NCBI GenBank assembly: GCA_037178675.1
Contig: JAYMGJ010000047.1
Coordinates: 1 to 64,000 of the forward strand
DNA from: Scleroderma bovista
Lineage: Eukaryota; Basidiomycota; Agaricomycetes; Boletales; Sclerodermataceae
Length of the DNA: 64,000 nt
Direction of reading: 5' to 3'
The position numbers and the translations under genes are program-made. This document shows, in pieces, positions 36,106 to 47,609 of the stretch (positions within the stretch are counted from its first letter, which is position 1; each line of letters starts with the position of its first letter). The notes under the pieces are model-generated. The model was not told the DNA's origin and did not search any database. It saw only the letters and a list, made by a program, of their open reading frames with translations.

Positions 36106-37832
36106 TCAAGCTGACCAGGTGGTGCGGTAGAAGTCGGCGTACTTGAACTTCTTCTTGATCTGGTCCAGCAAGTACCAGCCAGGGGTGCAGTATGTAACAT
36201 GGCTGCTGGTTGAGCCGCCTTTGTTGTGTCCGGAGTGAAGTTGGCCAACGATGCAAGCTTTACCGTTCTTCATGTGCCAGACGAGGGAGCCCGAGTCTCC
36301 TTTACCGGCGAAGACGTCGATAGTCTTGTCACCCGAGTTGTAGATACCGAGCTCGACGGACTCGATGCCAACTTCGTTGAGAGTGAATGAAACCAGGCCG
36401 GCGTAGCGTCCGACGGTGAGGCCGGTAGTGCTGCCGTCTTTGCCGACGATAAGGCAGCGCTGGCCTTCGCTGTCGAACTCTGCAGGTCTGGCGAGGACCT
36501 CTTTCGTGGCGCAGCCCTCGATCCGGAGCTTTCTCTCCTCGGGAAACTTGAACGTGGTCGGACCACCACCCAGAGGAGAGAACATAGCTGTAAGGTCTTG
36601 AGGAGAATACTTGGATCCTGAATAAGGTTGATTTCGTTAGACGAGGTAAATGCGAGAAAGATATCAACGACGTTGCCCTCGAACTCATCCTTGACCTTCG
36701 CCTCAGCAGCCAAGAACGCAGCCCAGTCCGAGGTATATAGTGTGCCGCCTTCGACGTCGACCGAGATGGCTGCAGCATATTGAACGTGCCCGATGTTGCG
36801 GTCGAGCTTGATGTTGGACCAGTCTTTCATGACTTCGTCATAGAGGGCCTCGAGATCGGCGATAGCTTCGATCTCGTCCTCCAATTTGCGTCGAGTCCGC
36901 CGGATCTCTCTGGCATTCTCCGCGTCCTGCATCTCGTTGGCCTGCAGTTTGACGATCTCTCGGGCCCGAAGGTCAGCGAGAATGCCGTGATCAGCAATGA
37001 CCTTCGTGATCTCGTCGAGGCCGCGCTGGAATCGACGCATTCCGCAAACTCGAACGTGGTCCATGGGTGCGCCGTCTCTGCGCTCGTAATCGACGGTGGT
37101 GTTCTTGCGCAGGACGTGGCAGTTGCTGACTCCATAAACCTTGTTGCTGGGGTTGCCGTGCTTGTCTTTGGTCTCATGAAACCAGAGCGTAAGCGTGCCC
37201 TGGGCATCCTCCTCCATTTCTTCGGTCGCAAGGGGAACGCCGAGAAGAGCAGTGAGGAAGCGACGGACATAGTGGGTCGCATTGCTGCTGCCGACATGGC
37301 GCATAAGGGGGGGGCCTGCCAGCCTCTGCGGGACCGCCTCGCGCCATTCCACAACAATACCCTCGACTCCGTTCTTCAACAGAAGCGCAAGGATCTCTTT
37401 GGAAACATCGTGGGCAGTATCGGGGGAGGTAGAACCGGGAATGACACCGATCCAGATGACAACGGGACCGAGACTCCCCTTCGCCTCCTCTCCCGGCGGT
37501 CCGTGGGTGAAGAAGCGGGCAGGGTCGACGGACGACCAGTGGATCCCCCGGGCCTTGACTAGGTCACGAATCTGGGGACCGACAGTGTCCCAGACACCAT
37601 TGAGCGGGGTGTCGAAGACTCCGCGGAGCGACTTGACGGGGATATGGGCGTATCTGCCGACGGGCTTGGGGAAGGGCGTAGTGAGGAAGTCCGAACGGTA
37701 CACGAGTTCCGGGTGGTCGCCGTCCCCAGCGATGCCATTATAATAGGACGTCCTCTCGTACACGTCGGGGCCGTGCTCGGAGACAACAGTGGCACCGCTC
37801 GCGAAGGTGATGGCGGAGAGATTGGACGACAT
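36106..37832 (-). CDS. Trypsin-fold serine-protease-like protein
   Basis: Exon 1 37832-36669; proposed intron 36668-36610; exon 2 36609-36106; 555 aa. Start set at M-S-S-N-L. Candidate triad: His in S-N-C-H-V-L (about residue 239), Asp in T-S-D-W-A-A-F (about 369), Ser in G-K-G-D-S-G-S-L-V-W (about 494). Order and spacing fit a chymotrypsin-like fold with a long insert: a charged helix (E-I-R-R-T-R-R-K-L-E-D-E-I-E) between His and Asp. No signal peptide is visible, so it is probably intracellular. The exon joint is unusual: the frame shifts by one near 36620, and the intron proposed to bridge it has a weak GTTGAT donor with an upstream CAG passed over. A one-base error or frameshift is the alternative. 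Confidence 0.7.
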
Positions 37833-37911
37833 AGGCAGGTCGTGTAGGGCCAGGGAACTGGGCAAGTGGGGCGAGCTGGGGCCCTTGCGTTGCTGACTCT
37901 TGTTAATACAC

Positions 37912-38307
37912 TCAAGAGTGAAAAGGGAGGGTTCTGGACGGAAGGTGGTAAGTGTGGTATGGACGCGGAAAGAAGTTAAAGCACTCGCTCAGCAGCTCCG
38001 GGTGCTCTGTCATAGTCTTGAGCACCTGCGCGGCGAGTTCAGATACTCCTATAAGGGAGATGGTAAGTATGGCGTATATTTTGCTAGGGAGGAGAAGGAC
38101 GAGCGAGTCTCCCCTCTCGGGATGACTAACTAGCGCTCACGGCGCTGGAAGGCATGCCCTTGCAACAATAGACGTGCAAAAAGAGGACTCGTCATCGCCT
38201 AGAAGACCTGCTTTGTTCAGTTCAGCTTCAGTGAATGGCAAAGCTTCAAAAAGGTCAGTGTGGAATAGACGAAGGAAAAAACGATAGGACTCACTGGGAG
38301 GACTCAT
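37912..38307 (-). pseudogene. Small uncharacterised gene or fragment
   Basis: A first exon M-S-P-P (38307-38295), a middle segment with F-T-E-A-E-L-N-K-A-G-L-L (38243-38141) and a third with V-S-E-L-A-A-Q-V-L-K-T-M ending at TGA 37914-37912. All sit behind GT-AG sites, but phases do not join without a one-base shift. Probably a decayed or mis-sequenced small gene; family not recognised. Confidence 0.3.
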
Positions 38308-38566
38308 AATGAAGTTGTAAATGCAGTGTTGAGCTGTTGTGAACGAGTGATGCGAGTGAATACGTCGGAAGCTTAGCTAGAGACGGGGCGAGCCAATTCT
38401 TCTTAGCCCCCTTTATTCTACTCAAGTTATGTACTTAGGGGTTTAGGAGGTGGCTGCCAGCTTGTGGCTATGCCAGCTTCAACAGTCTCAACTCTCAAGG
38501 CTTTTCAGCGAGATATCGCTCGCACACGTTTACTGTTTTCTGAGGCACACTTTTGCTCGGAAACCA

Positions 38567-38850
38567 CCGTCTCAATTCTCGACCTCATCGAACATCGCAA
38601 ACCACCAGATTAGAAATTATGGAAGACTGTGACGACTTCGACGAGCTCTCGCAAAGATACCCAAACCATCGTGACCAAGGGCAGTTGACCGTAAGACTTC
38701 AATGTATCAAATGCTCATCTGCTTCAACCTGCCGCACTAACACACGGGGGTATCTATGCCAGCCTCCACCGTGTTTTGATGGTTCTCCCCAGGCTCCGAG
38801 GGAGCGACGAGATCTCTGATTTTCCCTGTGTTATCACCAGAATCGAATTC
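38567..38850 (-). repeat. Dispersed repeat, copy 2
   Basis: Inverted relative to 23440-23730 and about 80-85% identical. The open frame at 38553-38819 is within it and is not a gene. It lies shortly upstream of the membrane-protein gene. Confidence 0.8.
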
Positions 38851-38942
38851 GCTCCGATTTCCCCACATCAAGTGTTCTCCGGTTAGTCCCACGTGAGTGC
38901 AGGTGAATACGCTAATCCAAGAGTCTCCTGCTGTTCTTCAAG

Positions 38943-39770
38943 GTGCTCGTCGCTGCCATCATCGCAGCCTACCAGTATGTCCTCGCCCCAGTATTCAGAC
39001 AGATGAGGGGGAGTCTGCAGCGGGAGTACGGTGTCCGTGCACGACGCAGTCTGTCCGTCAGCACTACTGCAAACGGGGAGAAGAATGGCGTGGTCACACT
39101 GGTGGAAAGACCTAATATTCCCCCAGTCAAGGAGCGCTCCTTTGTTCGCGATGCACTTGCGATGCTGGTGGTGGTGTATGGCGGGGAGGCAATGATATGT
39201 ACATAGGTCCAAGTCACTCTCTGACGTTGCTGTGCTATCTATTCTGTTGTACAAACCCCAGGTCCGTATATCTCTGTTCCACCTTCATTCGTTTTCTCCA
39301 GAGCGGCTCCCCTCCTCTACGTCCTCGGCCAGGCACTCGTCGAGGCTCTTCCGGCCTGGGCCATTCCCGGAATGCCCACAACCACCACTGAGCTTCCGCT
39401 GTCCCTCCTGTACGGGTTCACCCGTGCGGTCCTGCTATGCTCTCTCATCCCGCCGACCATACAACGCAGCCCCATTCCGGAGCTCTCACAGCCTCCATGG
39501 GTTCTCATCGATGCATCCTCGGCTCATTCGTAAGTTTTTCTTTCCTCTGCACTCACACCATAACCCCGGCATACTCAGCCGTCCTGGGAGGATGTGCATG
39601 CGGTGCTGGGGGCACTGGCTGGAGCAGGCGGGTATGCTGCTGGGGCGAAGCTGGCGGCGCGCACAGCGTGTGCATTTAGATGTTGGTTCCCCCCATTATT
39701 AGAGCTCTCTTTTAGACACGACTCCCGCTACGACGCAAACGAACCAATTGATGAAGAAAAATCCACTTGA
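38943..39770 (+). CDS. Multi-pass membrane protein, uncharacterised
   Basis: Coding segments: 38943-39198, then 39262-39529 after a GT-AG intron giving M-I-C-P-Y-I-S-V, then from about 39582 to a TGA at 39768-39770. Hydrophobic helices: V-L-V-A-A-I-I-A-A-Y near the start, A-L-A-M-L-V-V-V-Y, L-L-Y-V-L-G-Q-A-L-V-E-A-L, L-L-Y-G-F-T-R-A-V-L-L-C and A-V-L-G-A-L-A-G-A-G-G-Y. The 5' end is uncertain: an intron-like acceptor precedes 38943 and a dispersed repeat lies directly upstream, so the first exon may be displaced. The last joint is out of phase by the simplest sites. No family recognised. Confidence 0.5.
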
Positions 39771-39964
39771 ATTACACAGCCCAGGTCGACAGGTTAATGC
39801 TCATTTTAGGGTTACAAACGGTAGGTGGGAAGAATGAAAAGGGATCAACGCCACGTGTATGTATGTTGTGGAATGAAATCATGAAGAGCGTGACGATGAA
39901 GCGATACAATGGTGTGGCAAGTACGTGGAGTGATAAGAATACAAATAAGTAATCATGAAAAAAA

Positions 39965-41501
39965 TCATAGGTCGTTTTGATGGGTCATGAAGGTCGTGAG
40001 CAGGTCGGATGATTCTATGGCACGTTGGGATGATTCTGCAAACTAAGATCGTCAGCACAAATCAGTGAACGGATCACATACCATCGGAATCCAAAGCAGA
40101 CACGTCCGAAATCGACTCGTGGTCTTCCGCGTCAGCCAGGTTGCCGGGGTCCTCTTCGCCCAACTTTTTGTGTTCTTCCAAGCGTTCACGATCAAACCTC
40201 TGCCAGCCCTTCCTCACTTGTTTGCGCCAGGTGGCACCATCGGCGCATCCAACGAGGTTCTTGTCAAACTTGACGTACAGAAGCTTGACAAACGGGATCC
40301 GCGGAACCTTCTTGAATGGCCTCAGCCCTTCGAACAAATGTGGTGCCTTATCGTACAGATAGTCCTTGACCATGTCCGGGAAACCGTCCCACACCGACTG
40401 CATCATCTTCAAGTTCTTGTCATGTTGAAGCAAGAATGCGCCAAGGTATTCCACTTCGGGCTTCTCGAGGGCTTGTGCGGGGGATCTGGGGACCTCCTTG
40501 AACACGTTGACGGCAAATCTGGACGTGACGATTTCATGGGGAGTACACGTCATTCGTCCGACCTGCTGGGGTTCCGTGGCGACCGAAACCAGCTGGCTAC
40601 GACCGTCTACTTGCTCGCGAGCCATTGGTCGGAACCATATGTCGACACCGCGCTCGAGGACCGCGGACCAGATGGTATCCAGATTTGGAATGGCGAAGAT
40701 CCAGCCGCTTTCGCCTTGACGGATGCACCTTGGGCCGATGTAATCGGTTGGCTTGAGGATGATGATCGGGATGGGCGGTGGCACGACGTCGGACCAGTCT
40801 CGGGACAACCTCTCTTGGAGAAAGCAGATGTCCTTGAGGGGGTAGCGGTATGCGATGGTCGATCCGCCTTCGCGAAGGGGTGAGTTCATGGGTAATGTTT
40901 CATAGTATTCGCGAGACGCCTCCTCTATTTCTGAGATGTTGGAAGAAGCAGGAACGATATTGGTGTTGGCGTTGACAGTGTTCGCGGGGTATTTTTCCTG
41001 GTCGCTTCTACTGCGAACGATCACGTCCTGAATGAAGTCCTGATGAGGTGGCTTGAGGAACGGAAAGACGTTGACCCTCGGGAGAAGGACCTGGTGACGG
41101 TCTGGGGTCTGGGCTGGAGATGGGAGGTAGGAGTCTTGTTCTTGTTGATCGCCATCCGATTGTTCGTCCATCTCCGACGGGGGGTTGTCTTGACTTTGAT
41201 TATGACCGGCCATGTCCCCACCTGGCTCAACAACATAAGGAATGGGTGGGTAGAATGGATTGGAAGCAGTGTTGTGCCACCAGGCGACGCCAGGAGGTGT
41301 CGATGTGTCGATACCACCTAAAATGTCGACCTCCATTGGGCTCGGTGGCACGGGTTGTGGGGTGGGTGCGGTTGGTGGGAGTGGCTGAATGGTGGTGGCA
41401 TTGTCGTAAGGCATGATCGTTTCGTTCGTAGTATTCGTGTAGTGCGGTGGATCGTGATGAAAGTTGGCCGTAAGAGGGTCGTAGTAATAGAAGAAAGCCA
41501 T
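39965..41501 (-). CDS. Hypothetical protein, Tyr/Pro-rich N-terminus
   Basis: Exon 1 41501-40082, intron (GTATGT...CAG) 40081-40036, exon 2 40035-39965; 496 aa. Opens M-A-F-F-Y-Y-Y-D. Residues 1-150 are low-complexity (Pro, Thr, Asn); residues 200-440 look folded, with Y-I-G-P-R-C-I-R-Q-G-E-S-G-W and V-D-I-W-F-R-P. The C-terminus is acidic (E-D-H-E-S-I-S-D-V-S). The start was placed at the ATG just before the low-complexity stretch; an upstream in-frame ATG at 41633 falls inside a tRNA-like repeat. No family recognised; the intact frame and intron argue it is a real gene. Confidence 0.65.
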
Positions 41502-41625
41502 GATGGTCGTGGATGAGAGGCAAGAGGCAAAGAGGCTGACAGGGGTGTATTTATACGATTTAGGACAATGGGAGCCACTTACCACCACGCCAATTATATC
41601 TAACAAGCACTTCATTAGTGTTGTC

Positions 41626-41912
41626 GCCCCCATGGCTTAGTGGTTGTAATGGCCCTAAATTGGGAATGCGAGGTGGATTATGTCAGCGGTCTCATCCACG
41701 AGTGCGCTAGTTCAAGACTGTCCCCTCCAGAAAACTTGGTCACCAATTGTCCCCTGCTGCGTAGGCGGTGGCCGGACTTGGAATAATTGGACCTTGACTG
41801 GCCAGGGAAGCAATTCCGCATCCAGCAGGTCCTGCCGAGTTAGTCGTCGGAGACCAGGACATGTCGTCAGCCGCGCTGTGGATCGCGCCCCTCGCAGACC
41901 TTTTTGACTTTT
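41626..41912 (+). repeat. Pol III-box repeat, SINE-like (tentative)
   Basis: TGGCTTAGTGGTTGTAA near 41633 fits an A box and GTTCAAGAC at 41710 a B box, about 75 bases apart (long for a tRNA). The stretch ends in TTTTTGACTTTT near 41900. It resembles the 1-567 repeat only in the A box, so it may be a different tRNA-derived family. Confidence 0.4.
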
Positions 41913-42569
41913 CGTTTTGGTTATCTAACTCGTAGTTTTGACAGCGAACGTCCGTGGATGCTGTGGTATGAAACTCTGTTAATTTTCAAACTCTTCACCC
42001 CAACCGAGTACTTTGACCGCAGGTAGCAACAGACAGGATAAAATTGACCGACTACGCTATCAAGTCGCTCGGGTACAGAAGGGCTCCCGTAGTGATGTAC
42101 ACGAATAAAGGTAAGCAATAAAATCATTTCCACAGTCGCGCGTCATCTTCCATATCCACGAAACTGAATAAGCACAAGGATCTTCACCGAATATACAAGG
42201 GGACGCTTCAATCGAGACAATGGTGAGTAGGGCCTATACATTTGCAGCGAATGTCATGTATCGGTCGCACGCATCATTGTCTTCCTATGCGATACACAGC
42301 ACCACCAGCCATTTCTTCCGCAGCGTGTACAGTGTACAGTGTTCACTGCAGTGGCCGCTGTATGGCTATAGACAAGAGAGCTCCCGAGGCCCCCCGCTCC
42401 GTAACAAGCGCTTGAGACCACGAAGTACCCATCGATGTCCACCACTCCCTCATTGCCGCACTTCTGCCTCCATGTCCTGCAACGAACCACCTCCGCCAAG
42501 CACAAGCAAAAGCACCCGGCCCAGTCCGTTGTTTGGTGATAGAGACGTAGCAGTGTAAGTCCCATTATG

Positions 42570-44700
42570 GGTCCGGCTCTGCAAGCGCTTGGTTATCGAT
42601 GGCTCACCATCGGCGATCACACACCACTCAGAATGTGGTCGAATCCAGGATGCTTTTCCAGGACTTGCCACATGTAAGTGGCCAGGTGTGTTGAGCGTTC
42701 ACGATGGCGTATGTTGCATCATGTGTTGGGGGCAGTCCACCTGAGCATATCCATCGATACCTACCACCCTTCCATCTTTACCCGGAGCCCTCTTGTCGCT
42801 CTCCTCTTACTCCTGTCTGACAGCAAAGACCATCTCCTTATCAAGCGAATTATCGCTTTGCATCACTTGATAGGTGAGCGCTTTACACGCCTCGTTTTGC
42901 TGATGTTGGTACGGGTCAACCAAATACCATACGTCCTAGCCAGTGTAAGCTGCAAGACCACTCTTTAAACGCCATGTCCACACAAGGTTGACCCTTTTTC
43001 CCAGCAGCAATGGTGTGAGTTCCCTAATCAGCAATCACGCCCTCGATGACCAGACTTTCATAAACCTCCATTTGTGTGCAGTGCAGTGCCTATTGTGATG
43101 GACAAACAGGTCACCGGCAATAATGTTACTGAAATCCTATACAAAATGCAAGAAGGATAACTGAGACGATATGGTGGAAGGACCTCAAGCAGAGGGAAAG
43201 CGGTACGAAAATTTTGCGGTTAAACATGTACATACGATATAGTATGCGCGTGCCAGCACGGTAGAGAAAGCAAATCGAGGACGCATCAAGGCGAAATAAG
43301 GGAAACGATACGAAAAGGCTGTACATATCACGCAAGTAGGTGTCCATCCAAGAGAAACAGTGGTCGTACATACTAAAATCATCCTATGGCAGCTGTGGGG
43401 GGAAATGAACCGAAGTATATCAAAATCGTTGTCGAGTGCAAACATGGCTCAAAGGAACCGCCTATCCAGCAATAGACATCATAGTAGAGGATGAGTCCAC
43501 GAACACGTTCATCCTCAGTGGAGACATAGGCTCGATCTGATTATCACGGACACGCGCAGTAGGAAGCGACCGGGAAAGTGAGAACTGCTCCATAGTTGAC
43601 TCAGAATGTGAAGAGGGCACTATTTCTAAGGGGTCTTCGTGTAGAGCGTCTACTACAGTACAGGAACGAAACCTAGTATCACGAGACGTCAGTGGTTAAT
43701 TAGGCATAAACATCGCGTGGAATCATACCGGTTGACACAATGCTGATGCCTATCATGCAAGCGACTCGAATGACGCATGGCGGAACCAGCCCCAACAGAG
43801 CACGTCGGCAGACCAAACGATGTCGTTTGATGGGTCGTAGAGGACTTTCGTCCATCATCATCATCCTCAAGCCCAAATGGTGAGCTCTGCATCGATCTAT
43901 CAAACCCAACGGCGTCGTTCATAGAGATCAAATTCCCGGAAAATGTATGCGAACGGATCCGCGGAAAAGACTGGTAGGATGAGGTACTGGCCAACCCATG
44001 CGTGGGCCTGATCCGAATAGGTGATCCAGGAGGAGTCTTCTTGAGGTTCGGTGAGCTTGTCATGCTATCATGGTCCATATACCCTCGCACATGATTGCGC
44101 GCGCGTCCTTCCCCGCGGCGGGTCCGACTGGGAGTGTCAGCACTAGGGCCAGCGGCGCCCATCTCGCTTACTTCAACATGTTCTTTGGACAAACACATTT
44201 CCGAAGGTAATGACAAGGGAGTGGGAGGAGGTCGTAGCTTTGGAGGCGTCGAGACTTGCCCTGGCAAGTTATCGTCGTTCATTGACAGGGTTATGGGGTA
44301 CTATGTGAAAAGGGGATGGCGTGCTGCGGGGGTAACTTGTGAATCTCAATCTTGCTCGCCGAGGTAGAGTCGTATCGCTCAGATGATGATATGGTGAGTG
44401 GTAATGCAGGAGACTCGAGCTGGCACTGAACAAGTTGCAGCACGAGGGGTAGCCTGCAACCTTGACTTTAAGTCCTCCATCCTCAGGTCGCTTATTTCTC
44501 GACGAGTTCCCCTTCGCCGGCTAAACGGCACGATAGAGGTTAGCAATGAACTCATTCTAACCCTTGTTGTCATCTCAATCTGCCTGCAAGCAGCCGCATG
44601 GTGGAATAGGGCGTTGCTCTTGTCTTCTATCCGGCCTGCAGGCAAATGAAAACGTAAAGATAAGAAGCACACCATTTCAATCGAACTTTCGCCATATTTC
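42570..44700 (-). repeat. Segmental duplication, copy A (pairs with 50065-51690)
   Basis: The stretch 42575-43080 matches 50070-50590, and 44170-44620 matches 50990-51360, at roughly 80%. Shared blocks include TTTTCCAGGACTTGCCACAT and AACAAGTTGCAGCACG. The common coding-like sequence is on the minus strand: K-M-E-V-Y-E-S-L-V here, K-M-E-I-Y-E-S-L-V at 50575, each followed by a stop at the same place. The gene family is not recognised and both copies carry many stops, so they are treated as pseudogenes. Confidence 0.7.
43689..44282 (-). CDS. Hypothetical Ser/Pro-rich ORF in duplicated block
   Basis: A 197-codon frame starting M-N-D-D-N-L-P-G-Q-V, with disordered Ser/Thr/Pro-rich composition. 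Only its first 50 or so codons have a counterpart in copy B, near 51100-51000, in diverged form. It could be a terminal exon of a larger gene. Function unknown. Confidence 0.3.
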   Translation of the reverse strand: MNDDNLPGQVSTPPKLRPPPTPLSLPSEMCLSKEHVEVSEMGAAGPSADTPSRTRRGEGRARNHVRGYMDHDSMTSSPNLKKTPPGSPIRIRPTHGLASTSSYQSFPRIRSHTFSGNLISMNDAVGFDRSMQSSPFGLEDDDDGRKSSTTHQTTSFGLPTCSVGAGSAMRHSSRLHDRHQHCVNRYDSTRCLCLINH

Positions 44701-45219
44701 ATCCATCATTTTCGCGAGCATTGTGGGTCGTGCTACGAACCACTTCTCAACCCACGATGCGGAGCACCGACATTCTGCGGGGAGAGGGCGGGGCTTGCGC
44801 TGCTCCTATGTACTAGTACAAAAAGAACGGTTCTTGAATGCCACGGCCCCGTTCAAATCTCGACTTGCTCCTGCGCCTCGGATCCAACATCATCATAATG
44901 ACGGTACTGAACCAAGGCAAGTGATGCCCTTGGTAATACGTAGCCCTCTTTCATGCCATTCTGAACACACTTGCTCGCCGGGTGCGAATAGCTCTGAAAT
45001 CCTAGCTCCACGCCCCCACTGCTTCACGACTTATTTTCGACGACACGACCAACCTAATACTGTAGTAGCCACAGTCCCCATGGGGTTGACCACGCTTTCG
45101 TCGAGTAATCACACCTGTCTCGTCTTCAGCATGGCGCATGATTCCTGCTTCCGACGTCATCGATAAGGTGTTCGGGCTTTTTTTGCTGGTGATCTACGCC
45201 CAAAGAAGTAAATGTCAGG

Positions 45220-46140
45220 TGGACCTTGTTTAGAAAGGATGCACTGAGGTGGAGCATTAAAGCGTGGACGGCTCCTTTTCTGGGAAAATTGTGAACTCGA
45301 GTAGCCCACAATTCTCGGAGAAAGGGCTTGAAGCCACAGTTCAGGTTTGATCATCCCACCTTTGGTCATGTTGTTCGCCTCGGTGAGGTGTTTGACGAGC
45401 GCAGGAACCAGTTCCTCGGGGTTCAACTTTATGAAGAAGGGCAGTCAAGAACACGAATGATGTTGTTACTACCGATATCAAGCACACAGACCTCACCTTG
45501 TCACTGTCCATCTCCGTCAAAGATAAATCCAACATCCTAAATATCAATGCTAGCCTCTCGCTCGATGTCCTTGGTGGTCTTATCAGATATGGTGCTGCAC
45601 TGACTGTCATCATTGGCTGGGCTCCCAAAACAAACAGTCAAGAATGACCTTGGGTGATGGCTCCTAAAATGCAGATGTACTATTGAATTCAGTGAACAGT
45701 AGGCGACATTCCGTGGTGGAACATCGCCTGCTATTCACTGAATTGGATAGTAGCAAGGTAGTTGAAGGAGTACAAAGGATTGTATTCCTGTTGTGGCCCA
45801 TTTTATTTCTGTGATCGCTTACTGAGGAAACATTGTTATCAACATGACAGAAAGATCTAGCGAGCTGACTGAGGAGTATAATATAGGGGGGAGCTTGAGC
45901 AGCTGAAAGGCAGTCTCTCTCAAAAAAGGTGCCGTAGCCAGTGTCAAAAGAACATTTAAAAGCCTGGACAACAAGTTTGATGAATTAAGGTAAGGTTCCC
46001 CTGAACTTGTCGATCTAGAACTGCCTGAAAACACTGCTTACAGATGTACGGGGACATTGAGCTCGACAAGTCTCCAGATGTACTTGATAACATTCCCCAC
46101 ACAGTCAACCTTATCCGCGGAAATCCACATGGAGTGGATG
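45220..46140 (+). pseudogene. SNTX-like (perforin-superfamily) gene, copy A, 5' part, rearranged
   Basis: Aligns with the intact copy at 55899-57821 but carries many frameshifts and stops. A stretch of about 50 bases (45240-45292) matches the expected first-exon sequence on the opposite strand, directly followed by the same region in direct orientation from 45343. This shows a local inversion or fold-back duplication. A 5' piece of exon 2 is recognisable at 46050-46135, where homology ends at a palindrome. The third-exon remnant lies separately at 47610-47850. Non-functional. Confidence 0.75.
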
Positions 46141-46141
46141 T

Positions 46142-46208
46142 AGTAGCCACATTGATGTTGGCGTCGGCTGCACTACCGTAGTGCAGCCGATGCCAACAGT
46201 AATGCGGC
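46142..46208. repeat. 67-bp palindrome at a rearrangement junction
   Basis: Arms of about 32 bases: the core GTTGGCGTCGGCTGCACTA pairs with TAGTGCAGCCGATGCCAAC (one mismatch), extended outward by TAGCCRCATT. It sits exactly between the SNTX-like and carboxypeptidase fragments. Confidence 0.9.
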
Positions 46209-46224
46209 TAGTAACATCAAGGAC

Positions 46225-46700
46225 TGAAGGCGTCCCGATGTCTGTTACCCTCTGGCTGGTATATACGTTGCTGCCATCCTCGGAATAAGAGAAGCCAACG
46301 TTGACCGGCTGGTCAAGGAAGATGATATTCGCATGCGTATTCCAGTTGTAGGGATTGGACGTCGCATTGTGACCGCCATCGGCAACACTGCAAGGACCAA
46401 GATCGAACAGAAGTCCACCAGAGGAACTACAGCCTGGACCACCATTCAGCCACAGGATAAGAGGGGCGTCCTTTGGAGAATTGCGCGACTTAAAGAACCT
46501 GTTGACCAAGTCAAGATTTCACAGACATATCACTAACGGTGGAAACAAACCAGAAGAAGAGGCGCCTGTCGTCCGTGATGTCGAAGTATCCCGAGTATTG
46601 CTTGACAGAAGGACCACAGAGGGAGAGCTCCGTGATGCGCAGTTGGTGATCCGCGAAGTGTGGGTGACGAACGAGTTCGTCTGTTGCACGCTGTCAGTGT
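46225..46700 (-). pseudogene. Serine carboxypeptidase (S10) fragment
   Basis: Minus-strand exons read V-K-Q-Y-S-G-Y-F-D near 46610 and, after a GT-AG intron of about 60 bases, [10 protein letters not shown] near 46430. [13 protein letters not shown] follows near 46290. These are the substrate-binding and oxyanion regions of carboxypeptidase-Y-type vacuolar or secreted peptidases. The catalytic G-E-S-Y-A-G, Asp and His regions are absent: the gene is cut at about 46225 by the palindrome junction. The 5' end beyond 46700 is not clear. Confidence 0.8.
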
Positions 46701-47221
46701 AAGTAGACACGTCAGTGAGTGTGGCTCACAGAAGATCGCATCGTGTTGAATGAATGACTGCCCCGTGGCGTGGATATTCTCGCTAGGATGCTTGAGAGTG
46801 GACTCGGGCACTGGCGAACTTGAAGGTGGCCCATTAGACAAGTCATTTAGGATGACCTGACTTCCTGGTAGAAAGGAGGTAAGCGCCGTTCCATCCACGT
46901 GTGTACATCATAGTAGTTATGCGTCAAGAAGAGTCTTCGGCCAGAACTGGCTGCCAGCCTGGTTTTACAGCCTATATTTATAAGAAATTGAGCCGCTCGT
47001 ACGTGGATGGTCGATTGTGTGCCATCGTAGGGTTACCAGTTGGAAGGAAGTCCTGCATAGGCTAGGTACGAAAGTCCCATTCTTGGCCAGGTGCGTGGTG
47101 ATGCTATCACAACAGGTATTTAGCTGGCCACATTTCCCCAAACCACAACGTATACCAGCCTTGCATTGGGTGGCATGCCCCTCTCCAGCATCATGTCTGC
47201 ACAGTAGGTTGCTCACTTGAA

Positions 47222-47490
47222 GTAGGTGGCCAACTCCCTTTGTTGCTTAGTTGGCAGTTCACCTACCCAGTGTTGGACTCGGTGGCGGTTGGGTAGCAGT
47301 TAAGCCCCATGATGAGAGCTTTTGCAGGCTCGAAACCGCAGGTCCTAGTTCGGACCCTGAGTCCATACTGTACACAGTCCTGATCATAAAAGGGGGATGG
47401 CATCGATGACTGATGGACGCTAACAGATGGATGATCAACCCAACTTGAACTACCTCCCTCGCGAATAGACTTTTGGGGTAGTCCACCACA
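47222..47490 (+). repeat. tRNA-derived SINE-like repeat, copy 1
   Basis: Shares with 53056-53310 and 54177-54425 a 5' part with TAAGCCCC, then GAGAGCTTTYGCAGGCTCRA and AACCGCA. GGCTCGAAACC is a B-box match. A GGGGTAGTC-like 3' end follows. About 260 bp; this copy is the most diverged in its 3' half. Confidence 0.7.
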
Positions 47491-47609
47491 AATAGGACTC
47501 TAACGAGCTAGGCTGTGCGAACCAAAATGAACATTATTCATGACGAATAAATTGGCATCGTGATGGTCGAGAGAAAATGTGTGCTCCTTCGCTCTCGGAC
47601 CGTCACGAT

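Noticed and set aside
35510..36130. 206-codon plus-strand ORF between ADK1 and the protease gene
   Set aside because: No motif, no intron pattern, Cys/Ser-rich chance composition, and it overlaps the 3' end of the protease gene on the other strand.
36780..37562. 260-codon plus-strand ORF
   Set aside because: Antisense shadow of the serine-protease-like exon, which has motifs, an intron and normal codon use.
38553..38819. 88-codon ORF starting near 38553
   Set aside because: Lies wholly inside a dispersed repeat with an inverted copy at 23440-23730.
40065..40883. 272-codon plus-strand ORF
   Set aside because: Antisense shadow of the 496-aa hypothetical gene.
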